Made by a program: the position numbers and the translations under genes
Source: JBDHRG01 sp039807445
Lineage (GTDB): Bacteria > Pseudomonadota > Gammaproteobacteria > Competibacterales > Competibacteraceae
Assembly (NCBI GenBank): GCA_039807445.1
Contig: JBDHRG010000080.1
Coordinates: forward strand, 1-16,538
Length of the DNA: 16,538 nucleotides
Direction of reading: 5' to 3'
Notes under the pieces: generated by a model
Databases searched by the model: none
Told to the model about the DNA's origin: nothing
The model's input: the letters and a program-made list of their open reading frames with translations, nothing else
Shown here: positions 6,619 through 13,857 of the stretch, piece after piece
Numbering within the stretch: position 1 is the first letter of the stretch
Layout: every line of letters starts with the position of its first letter

Positions 6619-7185
6619 TCAGTCCGGTCGGTTGGCGCGCCGGCGCGACCGCCCGGCGGACGGCTCGGCGTCCGCCTCCGGGGCCGGCTCGGCTTCGGCC
6701 AGGGCGGCTTCCACCGCGGCTTCGGCGGGCTCGACCACCGCTTCGGCGGTTTCGATCACCGGCTCCGCGCGCTCGGCCACCGCGGCGGTGGCTTCGATCA
6801 CCGGCTCCGCGGCCAGCGGCTGCACCGCAGCGGCCGGCTCGAGCGCAACCACCGCTTCGGCCACAGCTTGCACCGCCTCGGCCGGCGCTGCGCCGCGCAG
6901 CGCCGTGAGCAACCCGTCCCACAGCTGCTGCTGCGCCGTCAGCCACTGGCGCAGCCCCTGCTCGGCCTGACGGCTCCAGTCGGGGCTGCCCGACTCGCTG
7001 CCGAGCCACTGCTCGAGCCATTCGGACTGCTGTCCGAGCGCTTCACGCACCGTGCGCTCCCAGGCTTCCAGTTGCCGGTTCCAGGCCTCCAGCCCGGCAC
7101 CGCCGGCGAGCGGCCACGGCTGCCACCACTGCCGCTGGGCATCCAGCCAGGCTTTCAGCACTTCATCGTCGATCCACTGCTGCAT
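6619..7185 (-). CDS. Trp-rich, Ala/Glu-repeat protein, possible PHA granule-associated protein
   Basis: I do not recognise a named family for this 188-residue protein. The first 89 residues hold 12 tryptophans (W4, 13, 20, 21, 24, 35, 42, 56, 60, 70, 81, 89) spaced along likely amphipathic helices, for example LDAQRQWWQPW. This recalls the N-terminus of class III PHA synthase subunit PhaE, which has a W..LQRKYW..W pattern. Residues 127-168 are three 14-residue repeats beginning EPVIEA, EPVIET and EAAVEA, of the Ala/Glu/Pro kind seen in phasin tails. The C-terminus SRRRANRPD is basic. There is no signal peptide or membrane segment. The start is the ATG at 7185, with a strong GGAGGAG upstream. 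The nearby phaEC genes support a granule role, but this is inference; an unrelated structural protein is possible. Confidence 0.75.
   Translation of the reverse strand: MQQWIDDEVLKAWLDAQRQWWQPWPLAGGAGLEAWNRQLEAWERTVREALGQQSEWLEQWLGSESGSPDWSRQAEQGLRQWLTAQQQLWDGLLTALRGAAPAEAVQAVAEAVVALEPAAAVQPLAAEPVIEATAAVAERAEPVIETAEAVVEPAEAAVEAALAEAEPAPEADAEPSAGRSRRRANRPD
6751..6811. repeat. In-frame 19-bp direct repeat within the Trp-rich protein gene
   Basis: TTCGATCACCGGCTCCGCG occurs at 6751-6769 and again at 6793-6811, exactly 42 bases (14 codons) apart. It corresponds to the start of successive 14-residue protein repeats, so the repeat array is recent enough to remain visible at DNA level. Confidence 0.9.
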
Positions 7186-7226
7186 TGCGCCCCACTCCTC
7201 CGGGCAGGTTGAAAACGGTTCGGCCG

Positions 7227-7232
7227 AGTGTA
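7227..7232 (-). promoter_or_regulatory. Candidate -10 box for the Trp-rich protein gene
   Basis: TACACT on the minus strand lies about 40 bases before the ATG at 7185. No convincing -35 box was found at 16-18 bases. Just upstream, an inverted repeat CACGC-AATC-GCGTG (7273-7286) lies between the tusA stop and this gene and could be an operator or a weak terminator. Confidence 0.3.
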
Positions 7233-7307
7233 GCCCAAGCCCCTGACGCAGCAGCTTAAATCGCTTGCATGACACGCAATCGCGTGCGCAATGAGAAATG
7301 CGCCGAA

Positions 7308-7538
7308 TCATCCACCCTTGCGCAGCACGAACACGAAGCGGCCCTCGGCCGCCGTCGATTCGAGCAGCGCGTGGCCGGACTGACGGCTGTAGGCTTCGAA
7401 GTCGCGAACCGCGCCGGGGTCGGTCGCGACCACGCGCAGCACCTGTCCCGGCGCCATGCTCGCCAGCGCCTTCTTGGTCTTCAGGATCGGCAAGGGGCAG
7501 TTCAGCCCGGCCGTGTCGAGTTCGACATCGATCAGCAT
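7308..7538 (-). CDS. tusA: TusA/SirA-family sulfurtransferase
   Basis: This is a small cytoplasmic sulfur-carrier protein of the TusA (SirA, YhhP) family. Members take persulfide sulfur from a cysteine desulfurase and pass it to pathways such as tRNA 2-thiouridine synthesis or molybdenum cofactor metabolism. The 76-residue protein carries the family signature LNCPLPILKTKKAL, with the active cysteine C14 in CPLP, and ends in the usual beta strand FVFVLRKGG. Two overlapping ATGs occur (7542 and 7538). Only the one at 7538 gives this frame, with GAGG five bases upstream. Which pathway it serves is not shown by its neighbours; paralogues of TusA with differing roles are common, so the symbol means family only. 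Confidence 0.88.
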   Translation of the reverse strand: MLIDVELDTAGLNCPLPILKTKKALASMAPGQVLRVVATDPGAVRDFEAYSRQSGHALLESTAAEGRFVFVLRKGG

Positions 7539-7557
7539 GCATGCCTCGCTGGATCAG

Positions 7558-7580
7558 GGTGACGGCGCAGCACCGTCACC
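7558..7580. other. Hairpin in the leader of the tusA-like gene
   Basis: GGTGACGG (7558-7565) and CCGTCACC (7573-7580) form a perfect 8-bp stem around a seven-base loop. It lies 20 bases upstream of the tusA start, between the start and the proposed promoter. It has no T tract on the minus strand, so it is a leader structure or operator candidate rather than a terminator. Confidence 0.45.
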
Positions 7581-7620
7581 GTTGCCGATCACGCCTTCCC
7601 GGCCGCTGCGGCTCGAGTGC

Positions 7621-7650
7621 ACTGTAGCGAGCGCCGCGCGGCAGCGGCAA
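7621..7650 (-). promoter_or_regulatory. Candidate promoter of the tusA-like gene
   Basis: On the minus strand TTGCCG (7645-7650) and TACAGT (7621-7626) are separated by 18 bases. Transcription from it would give a leader of about 75 bases that includes the hairpin at 7558-7580. Confidence 0.45.
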
Positions 7651-7675
7651 GCGCGGGCTCCCGGCCGCGAGCCTG

Positions 7676-7684
7676 TGCTAAGCT
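7676..7684 (+). promoter_or_regulatory. Candidate extended -10 promoter of the bepA-phaE-phaC unit
   Basis: TGC followed by TAAGCT (7679-7684) fits an extended -10 element about 70 bases before the protease start. No good -35 was seen. It lies back-to-back with the proposed tusA promoter. Confidence 0.3.
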
Positions 7685-7753
7685 GGCTTGGCCGGCTAGG
7701 CGCGCGCCTCGTGCGCCGATGCCGCCTGCCCAAGCCACGGTACCGATGTCCGC

Positions 7754-9211
7754 ATGCTCCGTCCGCTCGCCGCCCTCGTCCTCTGCTGCACGCTGAGCGC
7801 CCAGCCGCTCGCGCAGCCGCTCGACCTCGACCTGCAGCTGCCCGACATCGGCGACCCTTCGCAGCAGTACCTGGGGCCATCCGAGGAGCGCCGCCTCGGC
7901 CAGACCATCGTCCGCAAACTGGCCGACCGCGACCTGGTGCTCGACGACGTGCAGCTGGCCGAATACCTGAACGGCCTCGGCAACCGCCTGGCGCTGCACG
8001 CCAGCGGCAACACCAGCCCCTTCGCCTTCTTCTGGATGCGCGACACGACGCTGAACGCCTTCGCGCTGCCCGGCAGCTTCATCGGCGCCAACGTCGGGCT
8101 GATGCTGGCGACGCGCAACGAAAGCGAGCTGGCCGGCGTGCTCGCGCACGAAATCGCACACGTCGCGCAGCACCACATCACCCGCGCCTACGCCGACGCC
8201 TCGCGGATGTCGATCCCGACGATGGCGGCGATGCTGGTCGGCGCGATCATCGCCGCCAGCGCCAAGGACGCGAGCGGCGCCCAGCTCGGCCAGGCGGCGC
8301 TGGCCGGATCGATCGCCGCCGGCGCGCAGCGCCAGATCAGCTTCACCCGCGCCAACGAGCAGGAGGCCGACCGCGTCGGCGCCGAGATCCTCACCCGCGC
8401 CGGCTACGACACCGATGCGCTCGCCGCCTTCCTCGGCCGGCTCGAGAACCTGAGCGGCTCGGCGGCGCAGGTGCCGGAGTTCCTGCGCACCCACCCGCTG
8501 GCGCTGAACCGCATGAGCGACGTGCAGGGCCGCACCCGGGGATCACGCGGCAAGCGCGCCGACCCCGACGAGCTCGGCTACCGCTACGCCCGCGCGCGGA
8601 TCGAGGCGCTGGCGAGCGACCGGCCGCTGGTGGCGCTGCGCGACGTCGAGACGCGGCTGGCCGAGCGCGAAGACGAAGCCACGCGCTACGGCTACGCGCT
8701 GCTGCTGCGCCGCGCTGGCAGGCTCGACGAAGCCGCGCTCCAGATCGCGCGGCTGAGCAAAACGCGCCCGGACCTGATCGCGCTGCGCATCGAGGAAGCC
8801 GAGCTCGCGCTCGCCCGCGGCGACGCGGCGCGCGCCTGGCGGCTGTTCGAGGCGGCGCGCAAGATCTACCCGAACGACTACCGCCTGGCGATGAGCTACG
8901 CCGAAGCGCTGATCGGCCAGGGCGACCCGCGCCAGGCCGAACAAGTGCTGCAGGGACAACTTCGCCGGCGCCCCGACGAGCCGGCGCTGCACGCGCTCTA
9001 CGCGCGCGCCGCCGAGCGCAGCGGCGATCAGGCCGGAACCCATCTGGCGATGGCCGAGTACTACTTCCTGAACGGCGAGCTGAAGGCGGCGATCGACCAG
9101 GCCGAGCTCGGCTTGCGCACCGCCGACGCCACGCCGTACCAGCTCGCGCAGTTGCGCTCCCGCCTGAACCAGCTGCGCGAGCTGAAAACGGCCGACGACG
9201 CGCGCCGCTGA
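7754..9211 (+). CDS. bepA: M48-family periplasmic metalloprotease with TPR domain (BepA-like)
   Basis: BepA (YfgC) homologues act in the periplasm as zinc proteases and chaperones in outer-membrane protein assembly and quality control. This 485-residue protein has the family's length and order: a signal peptide (MLRPLAALVLCCTLSA...), then an M48 protease domain, then TPR-like helical repeats from about residue 275 to the end. The zinc site is H132-E-I-A-H136 plus E204 in EQEADR, and the conserved H247 in RTHPLALNRMSD corresponds to the regulatory fourth ligand of BepA. No lipobox precedes the cysteines at 11-12, so a type I signal peptide is likelier. The ATG at 7754 has little Shine-Dalgarno sequence. 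The stop is only 14 bases before phaE, suggesting a shared transcript with the PHA synthase genes, which is unexpected functionally. Confidence 0.93.
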   Translation: MLRPLAALVLCCTLSAQPLAQPLDLDLQLPDIGDPSQQYLGPSEERRLGQTIVRKLADRDLVLDDVQLAEYLNGLGNRLALHASGNTSPFAFFWMRDTTLNAFALPGSFIGANVGLMLATRNESELAGVLAHEIAHVAQHHITRAYADASRMSIPTMAAMLVGAIIAASAKDASGAQLGQAALAGSIAAGAQRQISFTRANEQEADRVGAEILTRAGYDTDALAAFLGRLENLSGSAAQVPEFLRTHPLALNRMSDVQGRTRGSRGKRADPDELGYRYARARIEALASDRPLVALRDVETRLAEREDEATRYGYALLLRRAGRLDEAALQIARLSKTRPDLIALRIEEAELALARGDAARAWRLFEAARKIYPNDYRLAMSYAEALIGQGDPRQAEQVLQGQLRRRPDEPALHALYARAAERSGDQAGTHLAMAEYYFLNGELKAAIDQAELGLRTADATPYQLAQLRSRLNQLRELKTADDARR

Positions 9212-9225
9212 GCGGAAGCTCCCCG

Positions 9226-10098
9226 ATGAGCCCCGACGTGATCGAGCAGCAGCACGCCGCGTGGCGCGCCTGGCTGGCCGGCGAGGCCGCGGCGGCGCCG
9301 GAAGGCTTCGCTGCGACGCTGCGCGCCTGGCGCGCGCGGCTGCCGCCCGTGCCCGAGATGGCACGGCTGTTGCGCCAGGGCGAGGATTTCGTGCGCCTGG
9401 CCGAGGAGGTGCTGCGCCGGCTGCACGCCGGCCTCGACGGCGACGCTTTCTGGCAGGGCCTGCCGCTGCCCGACCCGTTCGAGCCGCTAGCCGCACCGCT
9501 CGCCTGGCCACGCCTGCCCGAACGGATGGCCGAGCTGCTGCCGCCCGGGCTGCGCGAACCGCTCGCCGGCCTGCTCGCCGGCAGCCCGCTCGCCGCCGAG
9601 CTCGGCGAGGGCTTCGGCCTGGGCCGCGTCGCAGCGCTGCAAGACGACTGGCTCGCGCTCGGCGGCGACTGGAACGCCTGGCTCGACGCCGAGCGCGGTT
9701 ACCGCGAACTGCTCGCCGCAGCCGGCGCGCGTGCGCGCGCCGAGCTGCGCACGCACGCCGAGGCCCATCCGCCCACTTCGGTGCGTGCGCTCTACGAGCG
9801 CTGGATCGCGCTCAGCGAGCGGCGCTACGACGCGCTGCTGCGCGGCGGCGACTACGCCGAGGCCCACGCGCGCCTCTTGCACGCGGCGCTGCGGCTGCGC
9901 CGGCGCTGGCAGCGCATCGCCGGCAGCGTCGCCGGGCTGCTCGGCCAGCCGAACCGCGCGGCGCTCGACACCGCCGAACGGCGGCTGCACGCGACGCGCC
10001 AGCGGCTGCGTGCGCTCGAAGACGCGGTGGATGCGCTGCGCGCCCTCGAACCCGCCGCGACGCCGCCGCGCGGCAAGCCGCAGGAGCAACGACGGTGA
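9226..10098 (+). CDS. phaE: Class III PHA synthase subunit PhaE
   Basis: PhaE is the non-catalytic partner of PhaC in class III polyhydroxyalkanoate synthases; the complex polymerises (R)-3-hydroxyacyl-CoA at the granule surface. The 290-residue protein is shorter than the roughly 357 residues of Allochromatium vinosum PhaE. The best conserved part is the C-terminal half: VRALYERWIALSERRYDALLRGGDYAEAHARLLHAALRLRRR, then GLLGQPNRAALDTAERRLHATRQRLRALEDAV, matching the YDNWV...Y...YA..HGRLVNA...LKKR and GMPTRSEL...RL pattern of known PhaE. The N-terminal part (about 1-170) is Ala/Leu/Arg-rich, keeps a few Trp residues, and is poorly conserved. The ATG at 9226 follows GGAAG. The stop overlaps the phaC start by four bases (GTGA), so the two are translationally coupled. 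Confidence 0.88.
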   Translation: MSPDVIEQQHAAWRAWLAGEAAAAPEGFAATLRAWRARLPPVPEMARLLRQGEDFVRLAEEVLRRLHAGLDGDAFWQGLPLPDPFEPLAAPLAWPRLPERMAELLPPGLREPLAGLLAGSPLAAELGEGFGLGRVAALQDDWLALGGDWNAWLDAERGYRELLAAAGARARAELRTHAEAHPPTSVRALYERWIALSERRYDALLRGGDYAEAHARLLHAALRLRRRWQRIAGSVAGLLGQPNRAALDTAERRLHATRQRLRALEDAVDALRALEPAATPPRGKPQEQRR

Positions 10099-11156
10099 CG
10101 CTGGCGCTTGACCCGCAGGCGGTGCTCGACGAACTGGCCGGCTTTGCCGCCCGCCTCGAGCGGGGGGTGGAGCGGATCGCCGCCGCCGGAGCGCCCGTGC
10201 TCGGCGCCACGCCGCGCGAGACGGTGCACCGCGAAGACGGGCTGACGCTGTACCGCTACCGCCCGCGGGTCGAGCGGCCGCTGGCCACGCCGCTGCTGCT
10301 TGCCTATGCGCTGGTCAACCGCCCGACGATGACCGACCTGCAGCCCGACCGTTCGCTGGTGCGCGGGCTGCTCGAAGCGGGGATCGACGTCTGGCTGATC
10401 GACTGGGGCTACCCGACTGACGCCGACCGCTTCCTGACGCTCGAGGACTACGTCTGCGGCTATCTGCACCGCTGCATCGGGCGCCTGCGCAGCGCGTGCG
10501 GCGTCGAGGCGGTGAACCTGCTCGGCATCTGCCAGGGCGGGGTGTTGAGTCTGTGCTACGCGGCACTGTACCCCGAGCGGGTACGGAACCTGGTGACCAT
10601 GGTCACGCCGGTCGACTTCCATACCCCCGACAACGCCCTGACGCACCTGGTGCGACCGCTCGACGTCGACCTCCTGGTCGACACCTGCGGCAATGTGCCG
10701 GGCAGCCTGTTGAACGCGAGCTTCCTGGCGCTGAATCCGTACCGGCTGGCGATGCACAAGTACGTGCAGCTCGCCGAGCTGACCGGCGACGCCGCAGCGC
10801 TCGACAACTTCCTGCGCATGGAGCACTGGATCTTCGACAGCCCCGACCAGGCCGGCGAAGCCTTCCGCGAGTTCGCCAAGGCTTTCTTCCAGCAGAACCG
10901 GCTGGTGACGGGCGGCTTCGCGCTGGCGGGACGGCCGGTCGAGCTGCGGCGGCTGACGATGCCGCTGCTGAATGTCTACGCGACGCAGGATCACCTGGTG
11001 CCACCGGCGGCGTCGAAGGCGCTGGCAGGGCTGCACGGCAGCGGCGACTACACCGAGATCGCCTTCGCCGGGGGGCACATCGGCATCTACGTCAGCGGTC
11101 GCGCGCAGCGCGAAGTGCCGCCGGCGATCGCGGCGTGGCTGCGGGAACGGCCATGA
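10095..11156 (+). CDS. phaC: Class III PHA synthase catalytic subunit PhaC
   Basis: This is the catalytic subunit of a class III polyhydroxyalkanoate synthase, an alpha/beta-hydrolase-fold enzyme that builds the polyester on an active-site cysteine. Its 353 residues match class III (about 355) and not class I or II (about 560-600). The lipase-like box is GICQGG with nucleophile C146. D299 in YATQDHLVP and H328 in AGGHIGIY complete the triad, each three positions below the C149/D302/H331 of A. vinosum PhaC. Further family marks are RPTMTDLQPDRS, DVWLIDWGYP and NRLVTGGF. The start is GTG at 10095, overlapping the phaE stop, with AGGAG eight bases upstream. No strong terminator follows; a weak GGGGG/CCCCC pairing lies just downstream. 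Confidence 0.96.
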   Translation: MTLALDPQAVLDELAGFAARLERGVERIAAAGAPVLGATPRETVHREDGLTLYRYRPRVERPLATPLLLAYALVNRPTMTDLQPDRSLVRGLLEAGIDVWLIDWGYPTDADRFLTLEDYVCGYLHRCIGRLRSACGVEAVNLLGICQGGVLSLCYAALYPERVRNLVTMVTPVDFHTPDNALTHLVRPLDVDLLVDTCGNVPGSLLNASFLALNPYRLAMHKYVQLAELTGDAAALDNFLRMEHWIFDSPDQAGEAFREFAKAFFQQNRLVTGGFALAGRPVELRRLTMPLLNVYATQDHLVPPAASKALAGLHGSGDYTEIAFAGGHIGIYVSGRAQREVPPAIAAWLRERP

Positions 11157-11222
11157 GAAAACGAACCGGGGGAACGCAGCCTCAGCCCCCATTCCGCATC
11201 ACGGCTTCCCCATCACCCCGCA

Positions 11223-11723
11223 TCACTGCTTCTCGTTGTCGTCGACCGGCTCGGCGCCGCCGCGGCTGGCGTCGAAGGCCTGGCGGTAGAAGCTCTCGCT
11301 CATCTTCTGCCAGATCGACAGGTTCTGCTCGGCGAGCTCGGAAATCATCGACAGCGGGCTCGCGGTCCCGCCCATCATGATGTTGCGCATCTGCTCGCGC
11401 ATCAGGTGCTGCTGGTCGACGAAGGCCTGCAGGCTGCGCTCGAGGTAGTTGCCCATCATCCCCTGCAGCGAGTCGCCGTAGAAGCGGATGATGTGCGCCA
11501 GCACTTCGGTGGTGAAGATCGGCGTACCCTGCTCTTCCTGCTCGCTGATGATCTGCAGCAGGATGCCGCGGGTGATGTCTTCGTTGGTGCGGGCGTCGAC
11601 GACGCGGAACTCGGCGCGCTCGAGCACCAGGCGCTTGACGTCTTCGAGCGTGATGTAGCTGCTGATCGCCGTGTCGTAGAGTCGGCGATTCGGGTATTTC
11701 TTGATGATCCGGGGCTCGCTCAT
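11223..11723 (-). CDS. phaR: Polyhydroxyalkanoate synthesis repressor PhaR
   Basis: PhaR binds DNA to repress phasin and other PHA genes and is released when it binds nascent polymer or granules. The 166-residue protein begins MSEPRIIKKYPNRRLYDT, the signature of the PHA accumulation regulator DNA-binding domain (about residues 5-65, with SSYITLEDVKRLV and TNEDITRGILLQII). The PHB-accumulation domain follows (FYGDSLQGMMGNYLERSL, about 90-130). The ATG at 11723 has GGAG seven bases upstream; the open frame continues to 11825 but that addition is low-complexity and unlike PhaR. It converges on phaC, with 66 bases between stop codons, and lies downstream of the thiolase gene. Likely targets nearby are the Trp-rich gene, phaEC and the thiolase gene, but no operator was identified. 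Confidence 0.96.
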   Translation of the reverse strand: MSEPRIIKKYPNRRLYDTAISSYITLEDVKRLVLERAEFRVVDARTNEDITRGILLQIISEQEEQGTPIFTTEVLAHIIRFYGDSLQGMMGNYLERSLQAFVDQQHLMREQMRNIMMGGTASPLSMISELAEQNLSIWQKMSESFYRQAFDASRGGAEPVDDNEKQ

Positions 11724-11793
11724 CAATGCTCCGACCGTAGAGGCTGGGACGGCGCGGCCCTCCCTTGCCGCAGCCGCCCCGGGGGATCGAGCG

Positions 11794-11807
11794 CGGCGGG
11801 CCCGCCG
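11794..11807. other. Palindrome between phaR and the thiolase gene
   Basis: CGGCGGGCCCGCCG is a perfect 14-base palindrome in the 121-base gap downstream of the thiolase stop and upstream of the phaR start. It has no T tract. It could weaken read-through between the two genes or serve as a protein-binding site, but GC-rich palindromes arise readily in such DNA. Confidence 0.4.
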
Positions 11808-11844
11808 TCGTCGCGGACCCGTCACATCGGCGGCTGGAGTCGGA

Positions 11845-13026
11845 TCAGGCGCGCTCGACTGCGAGCGCCACGCCCATGCCGCCGCCGATGCACAGCGTCG
11901 CCAGACCCTTCTTGACGTCGCGGCGCGCCATTTCGTACAGCAGGCTGACCAGCACGCGGGCGCCCGAGGCGCCGATCGGGTGGCCGAGCGCGATCGCGCC
12001 GCCGTTGACGTTGATCTTCGAGGTATCCCAGCCGAGCTCGCGGTTGACCGAGATCGACTGCGCGGCGAAGGCTTCGTTCGACTCGACCAGTTCGAGGTCG
12101 TCGAAGCTCCAGCCCGCCTTCTGCAGGCACTTGCGCACCGCCGGCGCCGGGCCGATACCCATGATCTTCGGATCGACCGCGGCCTTGGCGTAGGCGACGA
12201 TGCGCGCCATCGGCTTCAGCCCCAGGGCTTCGGCCTTCTTCGCGCTCATCAGCACCACAGCGGCGGCGCCGTCGTTGATGCCCGAGGCGTTGCCGGCAGT
12301 GACGGTACCGTCCTTCTTGAACGCCGGCTTGAGCTTGGCCAGGCCCTCGGCGCTGGTCTTGCGGTTCGGGAACTCGTCGGTGTCGAACACCAGCGGGTCG
12401 CCCTTGCGCTGCGGGATCGCGACCGGGACGATCTCGTCCTTGAAACGGCCGGATTCGATCGCGGCCACCGCCTTCTGCTGCGAGGCGAGTGCGAAGGCAT
12501 CCTGGTCTTCGCGGCTGACGCCGTACTTCTCGGCCAGGTTCTCGGCGGTGATGCCCATGTGGTACTGGTTGAACGCGCACACCAAGCCGTCGATCAGCAT
12601 GGTGTCGGCGAGCTTGGCGTCACCCAGACGCGCGCCGGTGCGCGAGTTCAGCAGCACGTGCGGCGCGAGGCTCATGTTCTCCTGACCGCCGGCGATCACG
12701 ATCTCGTTGTCGCCGTCGGCGATCGACTGCACGCCGAGGTGCACCGCCTTCAGCCCCGAGCCGCACAGCTTGTTGATGGTCATCGCCGGCACTTCGACCG
12801 GCAAGCCGCCGTTGACGGCGGCCTGGCGGGCCGGGTTCTCGCCGCAACCGCCAGTCAGCACATGCCCCATGATGACTTCGTCGATCTGCTCGGGCTTCAG
12901 CCCGGTGCGCTCGAGCAGAGCCTTGACGACCGTGGCGCCGAGCTCCGTAGCCGGCGTGTTCGACAGGGCGCCCATGAAACTGCCGATCGCGGTACGCGCA
13001 GCAGCAACGATAACGATGTCTTCCAT
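11845..13026 (-). CDS. phaA: Acetyl-CoA acetyltransferase (beta-ketothiolase)
   Basis: This biosynthetic-type thiolase condenses two acetyl-CoA to acetoacetyl-CoA, the first step toward 3-hydroxybutyrate polymer; the reverse reaction serves fatty-acid or acetoacetate use. The 393-residue protein has the three thiolase signatures: the acylated cysteine C88 in NKLCGSGLKAV, the catalytic H349 in NVNGGAIALGHPIGASGAR, and the base C379 in CIGGGMG. These match the C89/H348/C378 of the Zoogloea enzyme. The ATG at 13026 has GGAGG nearby upstream. It is followed on the same strand by phaR, 121 bases later, and sits in the PHA gene neighbourhood. However, degradative acetyl-CoA acetyltransferases (AtoB) look very similar, so the symbol phaA rests on context. 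Confidence 0.94.
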   Translation of the reverse strand: MEDIVIVAAARTAIGSFMGALSNTPATELGATVVKALLERTGLKPEQIDEVIMGHVLTGGCGENPARQAAVNGGLPVEVPAMTINKLCGSGLKAVHLGVQSIADGDNEIVIAGGQENMSLAPHVLLNSRTGARLGDAKLADTMLIDGLVCAFNQYHMGITAENLAEKYGVSREDQDAFALASQQKAVAAIESGRFKDEIVPVAIPQRKGDPLVFDTDEFPNRKTSAEGLAKLKPAFKKDGTVTAGNASGINDGAAAVVLMSAKKAEALGLKPMARIVAYAKAAVDPKIMGIGPAPAVRKCLQKAGWSFDDLELVESNEAFAAQSISVNRELGWDTSKINVNGGAIALGHPIGASGARVLVSLLYEMARRDVKKGLATLCIGGGMGVALAVERA

Positions 13027-13397
13027 CTCGATGGCCTCCGAGAGCCTGGCTGTCTTCTTTCAAGTGGTGCAGGGCGCATCACGCGCCCTGCGGTCCGCGA
13101 CGCACGGCCGGCCCGGTAATCCTTGCGCCTCGTCCGTGAAGCCGGTCGGCCGCGGCGGACACCCGCTGGGGCGCCGCGCGCGGAGGGGAAATGCACGGCG
13201 GGGTGCGCCACCGAGTCTGCCGACTGGCTCCGCGCATTGTCAACCGCACCCGCCGCCGTCCGGGGTGCGGCCAAACCCGCATCACGTCGGGGCTTTTCGC
13301 CATCCGGCGCCCAGCCAAGCCAATTATAATGCGCCGCAACATCCTGCCCAGCGAAAAACGTTCCGACATCCGCAACGGTCAGGGCACGACTTCCCGT
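13027..13397 (-). promoter_or_regulatory. Long leader/promoter region of the thiolase gene
   Basis: This 371-base gap between the thioesterase stop and the thiolase start holds no convincing gene. On the minus strand TTGACA (13238-13243) is a perfect -35 box, with CAGACT at 18 bases as a modest -10. Further upstream the palindrome ATTATAAT (13323-13330) gives a TATAAT on either strand, without a good -35. In the would-be leader, GCAGGGCGC (13069-13077) and GCGCCCTGC (13083-13091) form a perfect 9-bp stem with a five-base loop, 43 bases before the start codon. No T tract follows it. Confidence 0.45.
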
Positions 13398-13829
13398 TCA
13401 CGTCTGCGGCAGCAGCGCTTCGAAGACGAGGATGGCGTCGCGCATGTGCGCCGGCACCGGCACCGAGGTCTGGGTGACGAAATCGAACCAGACCATCACA
13501 CCGCCCGACGTGGCCACCGGCTCGGTTTCGCCGGCGCGGAAGATCGCACAGCGCAGCTCGAGGCTGCGATTGCCGATACGGCTGATGCGCGTGCCGACCG
13601 CGATCGTATCCGGGTAGCCGAGCTGGCGGCGGAAGCTGCACTGGATGTCGGCCAGCACCGGCCCGGCGCCGCCGCCCACCACCGGTACGCCGAGCACCGC
13701 TTCGACGTAGGCGACGCGCCCGCTCTCGAGGTAGCGCATGAAGGCGACGTTGTTGACGTGGCCGAGCGCGTCCATGTCGCCCCAGCGGATCGGCAGTTCC
13801 AGCCAGTGGCGGAAGTCTTCGCGCTGCAC
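13398..13829 (-). CDS. Acyl-CoA thioesterase, hotdog fold (4HBT family)
   Basis: This small cytoplasmic thioesterase of the 4-hydroxybenzoyl-CoA thioesterase-like hotdog group probably releases free acid from an acyl-CoA; the substrate cannot be told. The 143-residue protein has the family's N-terminal active-site segment RWGDMDALGHVNNVAFMRYLESGR (D20 is the likely catalytic acid; HVNN is typical), followed by the beta strands DIQCSFRRQLGYPDTI and RSLELRCAIF. The start is a GTG at 13829 with GAGGAGGG eight bases upstream; no ATG would give the conserved N-terminus. It lies 28 bases after the pseudouridine synthase gene on the same strand. A link with the thiolase or PHA genes is possible, but the transcript order suggests it belongs to the upstream ubiX group. 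Confidence 0.88.
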   Translation of the reverse strand: MQREDFRHWLELPIRWGDMDALGHVNNVAFMRYLESGRVAYVEAVLGVPVVGGGAGPVLADIQCSFRRQLGYPDTIAVGTRISRIGNRSLELRCAIFRAGETEPVATSGGVMVWFDFVTQTSVPVPAHMRDAILVFEALLPQT

Positions 13830-13857
13830 GCTCTAAACCCTCCTCAGCTTCGATCGA

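Noticed and set aside
11701..13119. A 472-codon plus-strand open frame opposite the thiolase gene.
   Set aside because: The minus strand encodes an unmistakable thiolase with all catalytic residues; the plus frame is composition-driven.
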